NCBI GenBank assembly: GCA_019114265.1
Contig: DXFV01000020.1
Span: 1-5,893 of the forward strand
Length of the DNA stretch: 5,893 nucleotides
Direction: 5' to 3'
Source: Anaerofilum faecale
GTDB lineage: Bacteria; Bacillota; Clostridia; Oscillospirales; Ruminococcaceae
Shown: one piece after another, positions 1-4,164 of the stretch
How positions within the stretch are numbered: the first letter of the stretch is position 1
Layout: the number at the start of each line of letters is the position of its first letter
Made by a program: the position numbers and the translations under genes
The notes under the pieces: model-generated
What the model saw: the letters and a program-made list of their open reading frames with translations, nothing else
Told to the model about the DNA's origin: nothing
Database searches by the model: none

Positions 1-543
1 GCCAAGGAGATCGTGGGAAATAAGAAAAAGCTGACCCAGTGGCAGGACAAGTTCTGGGAACACATGGTGCGAAAATATCCCGACCTGGAGCGTGGGGAAA
101 GTGCCAGCCAGACTGGACATGACCACATCCCGCCCAGAGTGTTCAAAGAGATGACCCGTCTGACCAAGCAAAAAGCCAAACTGGAGGAATTGCTAGCTGG
201 TATTGGAGCCTTTAACGCAAAAAGCAGAGCTGCCGAGATTGCAGCTTTTATGGATCAGTATATCCCGGCTGTGGAGCGGATGTACAACATCATGAAAAAG
301 TATCAGGTGACGTTTACAGAAACCACCGTGGAGAACAAAAAGTTGAAGCAGGAGAATGCTCAGCTGGAGCAGTCTCTGGAAAAAGCGACCCAGGAAAGCA
401 CTTTGAAGCAGCTGGCCGATGCCAAGCTGCGGCGGGACTATGCTGACGCTGTGGCAGTTCTTGATCGTATCCCAAAGGAAATTCTGGATGTGTATACCCG
501 TGGCTCCGGGAGAAAGAAGCGGCCTATTGAGCAAAACTTGTGA
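1..543 (+). CDS. MobV/Pre-type plasmid mobilisation relaxase, C-terminal part (5' truncated by window)
   Basis: The reading frame is open from base 1 to the TGA at 541-543, giving 180 visible residues. They begin AKEIVGNKKKLTQWQDKF and continue with 'YPDLERGESA' and 'HIPPRVFKEM', which I recognise as the segment after the catalytic domain in Mob_Pre (MobV) relaxases. These enzymes nick oriT, stay bound to the DNA end and start conjugative mobilisation of small plasmids or integrated elements. The histidine motif and catalytic domain would lie upstream, outside the window. From about residue 50 to 145 (counting from the GTG at 13) the sequence is rich in Lys, Glu, Gln and Leu, and a coiled coil is likely, as is usual for this family's C-terminus. 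A GTG at 13 has AAGGAG (4-9) only 3 nt ahead. I consider it internal because family similarity continues upstream of it. A hairpin follows the stop directly. GC is about 43% by hand count over 301-360, well below the phage genes to the right. Confidence 0.85.
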   Translation, partial: AKEIVGNKKKLTQWQDKFWEHMVRKYPDLERGESASQTGHDHIPPRVFKEMTRLTKQKAKLEELLAGIGAFNAKSRAAEIAAFMDQYIPAVERMYNIMKKYQVTFTETTVENKKLKQENAQLEQSLEKATQESTLKQLADAKLRRDYADAVAVLDRIPKEILDVYTRGSGRKKRPIEQNL

Positions 544-570
544 CCGCCATATGTGGCGGCTTTTTCTTTG
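544..570 (+). terminator. Short intrinsic terminator behind the relaxase gene
   Basis: A GC-rich 6-bp stem (CCGCCA 544-549 with TGGCGG 554-559) with a 4-nt loop is followed by C and then TTTTTCTTT. It starts one base after the relaxase stop codon. The stem is short but has the right composition and U-run for factor-independent termination. The next gene on the same strand starts at 606, so either some transcription reads through or that gene has its own promoter. I found no convincing promoter in the gap. Confidence 0.6.
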
Positions 571-592
571 TACGTATATGCAAATCTATTAT

Positions 593-598
593 GGAGGT
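593..598 (+). promoter_or_regulatory. Ribosome binding site deciding a TTG start
   Basis: GGAGGT at 593-598 sits 7 nt before the TTG at 606-608. No other start in this frame has an SD at good spacing. The in-frame ATG at 591 overlaps the SD itself, and the frame's upstream ATG at 540 overlaps the relaxase stop. Confidence 0.75.
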
Positions 599-605
599 AC
601 ACCGT

Positions 606-788
606 TTGGCAAAAAAGAAAAAGGTAAATGACTACGGCACCGGGATTCCACAGCACGAGATGGAGGCTTTGGCCCGTGTGCTGCTACCGGAGATTGAAAA
701 GTTTTACGCCAGCGAAGAAGGGCAGCGTCAGTTTGCCCAGTGGAAGGAGGAACAACAGCTGAAGCAGCATATGGCTAAAGCTGGATAA
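606..788 (+). CDS. Small basic hypothetical protein downstream of the relaxase
   Basis: Sixty residues, MAKKKKVNDYGTGIPQ at the N-terminus and KQHMAKAG at the C-terminus. I chose the TTG at 606 because GGAGGT lies 7 nt upstream; longer starts would overlap the terminator and the SD. The N-terminus is strongly basic (KKKK at residues 3-6). The middle (residues 17-52) is a likely amphipathic helix with many Glu, Gln, Ala and Leu. There is no signal peptide or membrane segment. I have an impression, without a search, that similar short proteins accompany MobV-type relaxases in gut clostridial elements. An accessory DNA-binding or mobilisation role would be a guess. It shares strand and base composition with the relaxase gene, so it belongs to the same element rather than to the prophage. 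Confidence 0.65.
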   Translation: MAKKKKVNDYGTGIPQHEMEALARVLLPEIEKFYASEEGQRQFAQWKEEQQLKQHMAKAG

Positions 789-805
789 AGCGAATAAATC
801 TCCGA

Positions 806-830
806 TCAAGTGCTCACTTCGGGCACTTGA
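806..830. repeat. 8-bp inverted repeat with 9-nt loop
   Basis: TCAAGTGC (806-813) and GCACTTGA (823-830) are exact reverse complements around a 9-nt loop. No T-run follows on either strand, so it is not an ordinary intrinsic terminator. It lies 18 nt behind the stop of the small hypothetical gene. It could be a 3' transcript-stabilising hairpin, or a DNA-processing or end site of the mobilisable element. Sequence alone does not decide. Confidence 0.5.
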
Positions 831-904
831 CATACATAATACCAAATCATCTTTATGCCAAAGGGGACTTTCAAACAATATTTACTATATGAGATGTTTA
901 ATAT

Positions 905-951
905 AAAAAGGCGGGCTTTCCTCAAACCAACGAGGAAAGCCCGCCTTTTTT
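905..951. terminator. Perfect bidirectional intrinsic terminator
   Basis: A perfect 19-bp stem (905-923 with 932-950) has an 8-nt loop (924-931). The GC-rich core GGCGGGCTTTCCTC is flanked by AAAAA on the left and TTTTTT on the right, so each strand carries a U-run after its hairpin. It can stop transcripts coming from the mobilisation genes (+) and any transcript coming from the tRNA or prophage side (-). Confidence 0.9.
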
Positions 952-980
952 CGTTTATCGGATTAAATCCAGATTTTCTG

Positions 981-1041
981 TAAAAAGAAGAAATCCGAAC
1001 CCATCTCCAACTTGGAAGATTAAGTTCGGATTTCTATCTTT
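981..1041. terminator. Bidirectional terminator adjoining the tRNA 3' end
   Basis: AGAAATCCGAAC (989-1000) pairs exactly with GTTCGGATTTCT (1024-1035). The inner sequence 1003-1020 can extend the structure with imperfect pairing. On the - strand the stem is followed by TCTTTTTA; on the + strand by ATCTTTT. It starts 6 nt beyond the CCA end of the tRNA fragment in the tRNA's own direction, which is where the native terminator of that tRNA gene would be expected. Confidence 0.75.
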
Positions 1042-1066
1042 TGGTCCGAGTGGCGAGAGTCGAACT
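1042..1066 (-). other. tRNA 3'-end fragment: probable prophage attachment site (attR/attL core)
   Basis: Read on the - strand, this is the last part of a tRNA: G53, T-loop TTCGACT, T-stem 3' strand CTCGC, acceptor 3' strand CACTCGG, discriminator A and an encoded CCA at 1044-1042. The upstream 5' strand of the T-stem should be GCGAG, but only A52-G53 match and the sequence then diverges. No anticodon or D-arm lies upstream, so this is a fragment and not a tRNA gene. Phage tyrosine integrases commonly use the 3' end of a tRNA gene as attB, and this leaves such a fragment at the end away from the integrase. The implied acceptor 5' strand is CCGAGTG. A C1-G72 pair fits tRNA-Pro best, but the identity cannot be read here. 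Confidence 0.8.
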
Positions 1067-1186
1067 TTAACATAGCAACGATACAGCGACTTGTTTTGCG
1101 CAAATCTGTAAACAATCCGAGTTCTGATACGAAAAACGCCCCAACCATCCGGAAATCCCGGACAGTTCGCAGGGGATACAGCAAGG
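1067..1186. other. Non-coding prophage end between attachment site and lysis hairpin
   Basis: About 120 bp with no supportable gene. The only internal symmetry seen is a 5-bp hairpin, TCCGG (1148-1152) with CCGGA (1158-1162). It lies between the tRNA fragment and the last phage gene, so it should be one arm of the phage attP region. I could not identify integrase arm-type repeats in it. Confidence 0.45.
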
Positions 1187-1221
1187 GCCCCAACCTGTAA
1201 ATCCCGTTTACAGGTTGGGGC
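1187..1221 (-). terminator. 15-bp hairpin behind the holin gene, atypical terminator
   Basis: GCCCCAACCTGTAAA (1187-1201) is exactly complementary to 1207-1221, with loop TCCCG. On the - strand it begins 10 nt after the holin stop, the position of a late-operon terminator. The bases following on that strand (CCTTGCTG) are not a proper U-run, so it may be a weak terminator, one needing a factor, or a 3' hairpin that protects the late mRNA. Confidence 0.6.
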
Positions 1222-1231
1222 TTCATTTGTC

Positions 1232-1681
1232 TTACTTATTCGAGCTTTGTTCTACCATCTCGGCGGTAACCTTCAGACCATTTACCAGCACAGCCGGAAC
1301 GTTATAACCCATCTCTACAAAATTTTCGCAGATGGAGCGGGCTTCGTTCACGAGCAGGCAGGCCAGGGTAAACCATCCAATCAGCGCCAGGAAAGACAGA
1401 TCCACGCCGAGCAGGTCGGAGCCCAGGTGGGTGAATGTAGAGGCAATCAGGAAGGCCACCGCGATAATGGCCCAGTAGCCGGTTTTCTTCACGATGCCGA
1501 TCAGGCCGGCAGCGCTGCTCTCTTTGTGCAGTTTGCGGCTTTTGGCCCAGCCAGACATCCAGTCGATTACGTTCAGCAGCAGATAGGCCGCGAACAGATA
1601 CCAGTAAGTACCGAAGATTGCCGTGAGCAGCGCCACGGCGGCCCCGACAAGGGCATTATAGGTGTCGATGATCTTGGTCAT
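1232..1681 (-). CDS. Phage holin, Phage_holin_4_1 (toxin secretion/phage lysis holin) family
   Basis: The 149-residue protein forms membrane lesions that let the endolysin reach the cell wall and set the time of lysis. Hydrophobic segments lie at about residues 8-25, 27-39, 67-88 and 94-113. Between segments 2 and 3 is the family's polar loop (DWMSGWAKSRKLHKESS, D40 onward, then GLIGIVKKTGYW). After segment 4 comes NEARSICENFVEMG (112-125), which matches the E..SI.EN....G pattern I know from this holin family. The C-terminus is hydrophilic and probably cytoplasmic. Length is typical for the family. The ATG at 1681 is preceded by AAGGAG (1692-1697) at 10 nt. It is the last gene of the rightward-located late operon, 22 nt after the DUF6275-like gene and separated from the endolysin by it. 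Confidence 0.88.
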   Translation of the reverse strand: MTKIIDTYNALVGAAVALLTAIFGTYWYLFAAYLLLNVIDWMSGWAKSRKLHKESSAAGLIGIVKKTGYWAIIAVAFLIASTFTHLGSDLLGVDLSFLALIGWFTLACLLVNEARSICENFVEMGYNVPAVLVNGLKVTAEMVEQSSNK

Positions 1682-1703
1682 AATACGATTGCTCCTTCCA
1701 TCA

Positions 1704-1970
1704 TTACTCTTTCACGCAGCGGTTTTCGAACTTCTTGTATGCGTCAAAGTAGATTTCCCCCTTGTCGCCGTTGTAGGTAACTTCGTAGTACATACCGTCG
1801 CACAAGGTAGTGGAAAGAAGCGCCTTAAAGTTCTGGAGAGTCTTGCAGCACCAGACCACGAAAACACTGTACTCGGGCGCAGGCTCAGACTTGTCCAGAT
1901 GCTCATCAGTGTAGTTGGCCACAAGGTCGATTGCTTTGCTCAGAAATTCGGTATCCTTGGTGATTTTCAT
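1704..1970 (-). CDS. DUF6275-like small phage protein between endolysin and holin
   Basis: The 88-residue acidic soluble protein has no signal peptide or membrane segment. The core, residues about 36-83, reads VFVVWCCKTLQNFKAL, then STTLCDGMYYEVTYNGDKGE, then FDAYKKFEN. I recognise this as the conserved block of phage proteins annotated DUF6275, whose function is unknown to me. The name rests on memory of the motif, not a search. The start ATG at 1970 has a strong SD (GAGGAGGT, 1977-1984) at 6 nt. The endolysin stop codon begins one base beyond that SD, so translation of the two is probably linked. Cysteines at 41, 42, 57 and 85 are notable. Its place inside the lysis cassette makes a lysis-related role possible, but no feature in the protein shows this. 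Confidence 0.78.
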   Translation of the reverse strand: MKITKDTEFLSKAIDLVANYTDEHLDKSEPAPEYSVFVVWCCKTLQNFKALLSTTLCDGMYYEVTYNGDKGEIYFDAYKKFENRCVKE

Positions 1971-1984
1971 GGTTATACCTCCTC

Positions 1985-2983
1985 TCAGCCCGGCAGCACC
2001 AGCACCTGGCCAGGGTGGATGGTGTCGGCGGTGGTGCGGCCGTTGGCGGCGGCCAGCTCGCCCATGCGGCTTCCGCTACCCAGCTGCTCGGCCGCGATCT
2101 TCCACCAGCTGTCCCCCGGCTGCACGGTGTAGGTGCGCGCTCCCGCCCCCTCGCCCGGCAGGCGGATGACCTGGCCGGGATGGAGCACCGTGGCCGCAGT
2201 GGCGCTGTTGGCATCCAGCAGCTCCTGCACACGGCTTTCGCTGCCCAGCTGCCGGGCGGCGATGCGATACCAGCTGTCCCCCGGCTGCACGGTATAGGTG
2301 CGGCCCGGCTGGGGCTGCGGATCGGGCACAGAGGGCTTGTCCGGCTGCTTGGTCCAGCCGTTCAGGCCGCTCGCTTTGACCACCGTCAGCAGGTCGGGGC
2401 GTTCGACGCGGCTGAGATCAACTCCGCCCGCGATGCCCGGCACCTGCCCGGCGCTGGTGTACTGGTGCAGATCGCGCTGGAGCTGAGTGTCGGGCTGGGC
2501 GCGGTAATCGGCCAGCCAGAGGGTGTATTTTTTGGCCAGGCGGGCATGGTCCAGCTTGGTGCGGAACCAGCTGGTGTTGGCGTAAATGCCCACGAAGTAC
2601 CCGGCCGCCTCCATCACCTCGGCCCACGCCTCGGCCTGGGCGGTCAGCTGCTCCTTCGACAGCTTATTCATCCGGTGCGGCTCCTCCAGGTCATAGTAGA
2701 CAGGCAGTTCCAGCTGCTTGCCGGCCAGCAGCCGCTTGCAGAACTCGGCTTCCTCGCGGGCCTTCTCCAACGTGTCGGCCGCGGAGTAATAGTAGGCGCC
2801 CACCGGCACGCCCGCCGCCTTGAACCCGGCATAGTGCTGTTCAAAGCACTCGTCGGGGCAGCACTCGTTGGCGTCGCCCCAGCCGGTGTACCCGCAGCGC
2901 AGAATCGCGCCCTCCACCGCCGCGGCCGCCGCGCGGTAATCGACCGCCGGCTGGTATTTGGATATGTCCAGAATTTTTTTCAT
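1985..2983 (-). CDS. Phage endolysin: GH25 muramidase with two C-terminal LysM domains
   Basis: The 332-residue enzyme should cleave the MurNAc-GlcNAc beta-1,4 bond of peptidoglycan at the end of infection. The GH25 domain covers about residues 1-202: DISKYQ at 5-10 (D6), VYYDLEEP at 95-102 with the catalytic Asp98 and Glu100 pair, WLADY at 156-160, and GGVDLSR at 186-192 (D189). These correspond to the four acidic residues known in this family. A proline-rich linker (211-228) follows, then two LysM peptidoglycan-binding modules at about 229-276 and 284-331, each beginning TYTVQPGDSW. There is no signal peptide, so export depends on the holin. I chose the ATG at 2983 because AAAGGAG (2993-2999) precedes it at 9 nt and the family N-terminus starts here; the frame stays open upstream without an SD. 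An uncommon Cys-rich stretch (ECCPDEC, 40-46) lies after the second strand. GC is very high (73% over 2041-2100 by hand count). Confidence 0.95.
   Translation of the reverse strand: MKKILDISKYQPAVDYRAAAAAVEGAILRCGYTGWGDANECCPDECFEQHYAGFKAAGVPVGAYYYSAADTLEKAREEAEFCKRLLAGKQLELPVYYDLEEPHRMNKLSKEQLTAQAEAWAEVMEAAGYFVGIYANTSWFRTKLDHARLAKKYTLWLADYRAQPDTQLQRDLHQYTSAGQVPGIAGGVDLSRVERPDLLTVVKASGLNGWTKQPDKPSVPDPQPQPGRTYTVQPGDSWYRIAARQLGSESRVQELLDANSATAATVLHPGQVIRLPGEGAGARTYTVQPGDSWWKIAAEQLGSGSRMGELAAANGRTTADTIHPGQVLVLPG
1991..2134 (-). repeat. LysM module 2 of the endolysin (DNA repeat copy)
   Basis: It encodes residues about 284-331. Its start shares an exact 25-bp stretch (2104-2128) with module 1 (2269-2293), extending to 34 bp with one mismatch (2104-2137 and 2269-2302). 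The offset is 165 nt or 55 codons. Near-identity at DNA level points to recent duplication or gene conversion. Confidence 0.8.
2156..2299 (-). repeat. LysM module 1 of the endolysin (DNA repeat copy)
   Basis: It encodes residues about 229-276, TYTVQPGDSWYRIAARQLGS to the HPGQVIRLPG end. It pairs with module 2, 55 codons away. Both modules keep the LysM pattern Y-V-x-PGDSW, then IA, LG, and N-x-x-HPGQV-LPG. Confidence 0.8.
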
Positions 2984-3014
2984 CTTGCATTGCTCCTTTT
3001 GTCCGCTTTCGCGG

Positions 3015-3584
3015 TTATTCGATTTTGGTAAAATACGCGGGCACCTGGGAAGGCTTGTACACGAAACTGTGCTCCGTGCCCTCCGGCTCGCTGCCAAACT
3101 TGCACAGATACAGCGTTCCAGCTTCGTCGTACACCTTGCCGATGCTGTAGGTGAACGATTCCGGCGGCACTGTGTCGGGCACCGGGATAGGATCGTCTAC
3201 CGTGCCGGCATGCTGCCATTCCACGCGGGAATAAATCGATGCGGTGCCGTCGGCTCCCAGCACCCATTGCTCCTGAAATGTAAACTCAGGCTGTACGGTT
3301 TCGTACAACTTGCCGGCATACTGGAATCTGTAGCCTTTCTTTTCGGCCTTGTAGTTTTGCGCACACAGGTCTGCCCACTCGGGGTGATAGGACAGACAAC
3401 GCAGAGCGGTGTTATTGTCCAGGGGCAGGGTGTTAATGCTCTGGGCTGCAAACAAGCGGAACACCTCGCTGTCCGTCAGCGGACGGGTCTTTTCTTCTCG
3501 CTCTGCTTTGGTCGCGTCTGCAATCCACTTTGCTTCTTCTTCCAAGGTCAACTCTCTGTGTACACCGTTTTCCGAAATTTTCAT
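3015..3584 (-). CDS. Phage tail protein with carbohydrate-binding-like (CBM5/12-like) segment
   Basis: The 189 residues begin with an acidic, helical N-terminus (1-50, ELTLEEEAKWIADATK). DNNTALRCLSYHPEWAD (57-72) comes next, then an aromatic segment, GYRFQYAGKLYETVQPE (84-100) with QWVLGAD and SIYSRVEW. In related clostridial phage proteins I remember the same layout (helical start, 'A.R...Y.PEW', 'V.Y.GKL..C.Q.HTSQ.GW'), called carbohydrate-binding. Here the HTSQ.GW part is altered to FTFQEQW. A second short segment (DDPIPV at 130-135, then YSIGKVYDEAGTLYLC) also resembles a binding repeat. It probably lies at the tail tip and contacts cell-surface glycans, or it works with the endolysin. 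I chose the ATG at 3584 because GGAGG (3590-3594) is 5 nt ahead and ATG overlaps the previous gene's TGA as ATGA; the GTG at 3596 overlaps the SD. It is 31 nt upstream of the endolysin. Confidence 0.72.
   Translation of the reverse strand: MKISENGVHRELTLEEEAKWIADATKAEREEKTRPLTDSEVFRLFAAQSINTLPLDNNTALRCLSYHPEWADLCAQNYKAEKKGYRFQYAGKLYETVQPEFTFQEQWVLGADGTASIYSRVEWQHAGTVDDPIPVPDTVPPESFTYSIGKVYDEAGTLYLCKFGSEPEGTEHSFVYKPSQVPAYFTKIE
3581..3584 (-). promoter_or_regulatory. ATGA stop-start overlap
   Basis: The TGA of the preceding tail gene (3583-3581) overlaps the ATG (3584-3582) of the carbohydrate-binding-like gene by the classic 4-base ATGA arrangement. This implies translational coupling and fixes the downstream start. 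Confidence 0.8.
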
Positions 3585-4150
3585 CCTAACCTCCACAACA
3601 TTGCGTATGCGCCAACAGGCACGGGCTTACTGGCCTGCGAATACAAGGCGATTTTTTGCTTTGCAATAGGCACTCCGTCGGGTTTAAATACCATCGCAGG
3701 GTTTTTGTTCGCTCCCGCCGAAAAAGCTCCGCAAACGTACATCGCATTGTTTTTTACGTAGATTGTCACAACCTCGTTTTGGTTCCCTATGGACGCATTG
3801 CTCAGCATTGGGGCAAGCCTGATTCCTTTTCCAAAAATACCCGTATCTCCGATTTTGGCATAAAGCGTTTGTCCTTTATTGTCATCGGGAGTGTTTTCAG
3901 GGATGCCTCCACCAAACGCATACAGTCCATCCTTCAGGTCTACATCCGCCATCAGTTCAATGGATTCCCCGTCACCGTTCAGGGTGGCAAGCAGCGTAGG
4001 ATTGATTCCTGCACCCACAATCTGCCCCACCAGCGGCGCATACTGCTCCAGCGGGGCGTCCTCCGGCACGTCCACGCCCTTTTGCTCGATGGCGGTTTTC
4101 AGGGCCGCCTTGGCCCCTGTCAGGCGCTCGATCTGTGTTTGGATGCTCAT
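3581..4150 (-). CDS. Phage tail protein: helical N-terminal anchor plus distinct C-terminal domain
   Basis: There are 189 residues. The N-terminus (1-48), MSIQTQIERLTGAKAALKTA then IEQKGVDVPEDAPLEQYAPL, is a short helical segment common at the start of clostridial phage tail proteins; the next tail gene upstream begins with a related one. Residues 50-189 form a separate, probably beta-rich domain (LLATLNGDGESIELMADVDL, GDTGIFGKGIRLAPM, VVTIYVKNNAMYVCGAFSAG, GAYAMLWRLG) that I do not recognise. It could be a receptor-binding or trimerising tip. The two parts differ sharply in base composition: 73% GC over 4021-4080 against 38% over 3721-3780 by hand count. The ATG at 4150 is preceded by AAAGGCGGTGG, which overlaps the TGA of the preceding gene (TGAAAGGCGG), spacing about 7. 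It overlaps the following gene by 4 bp. Confidence 0.75.
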   Translation of the reverse strand: MSIQTQIERLTGAKAALKTAIEQKGVDVPEDAPLEQYAPLVGQIVGAGINPTLLATLNGDGESIELMADVDLKDGLYAFGGGIPENTPDDNKGQTLYAKIGDTGIFGKGIRLAPMLSNASIGNQNEVVTIYVKNNAMYVCGAFSAGANKNPAMVFKPDGVPIAKQKIALYSQASKPVPVGAYAMLWRLG

Positions 4151-4164
4151 CTATCCACCGCCTT

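Larger units (their letters stand above)
789..1041. other. Gene-free stretch between the mobilisation genes and the tRNA end
   Basis: About 250 bp without a supportable gene on either strand. It contains, left to right, an 8-bp hairpin (806-830), a very AT-rich segment (841-900, about 30% GC by hand count), a perfect 19-bp bidirectional terminator (905-951) and a second bidirectional terminator (989-1035). Short frames crossing it have no SD and run through the terminators. By position it was probably the region just downstream of the host tRNA gene before the prophage entered, and it may contain the end of the mobilisable element. Confidence 0.6.

Noticed and set aside
13..15. GTG at 13 as true start of the relaxase gene, with AAGGAG at 4-9
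   Set aside because: The spacing is only 3 nt, and relaxase-family similarity (AKEIVGN) continues upstream of it, so the gene is cut by the window.
827..856. Possible + strand promoter (TTGACA at 827-832)
   Set aside because: No good -10 lies at 16-18 nt, and no gene lies downstream on this strand before a terminator.
1042..1120. Complete tRNA gene on the - strand
   Set aside because: Only the T-loop to CCA end fits. The T-stem 5' side, anticodon arm, D-arm and acceptor 5' strand are absent.
1020..1226. 68-codon - strand ORF across the attachment site
   Set aside because: It runs through a hairpin, the tRNA fragment and part of a terminator, and lacks an SD.
1247..1780. + strand ORF opposite the holin
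   Set aside because: It has low complexity typical of antisense translation (many Gln, Gly, His), no SD and no recognisable domain.
2015..3031. Long + strand ORF of 338 codons opposite the endolysin
   Set aside because: It is an antisense shadow of a GC-rich gene. The opposite frame has clear GH25 and LysM motifs and an SD; this one has none.
2958..3761. + strand ORF opposite the carbohydrate-binding-like gene
   Set aside because: It crosses three well-supported - strand gene boundaries and has no SD or family motif.
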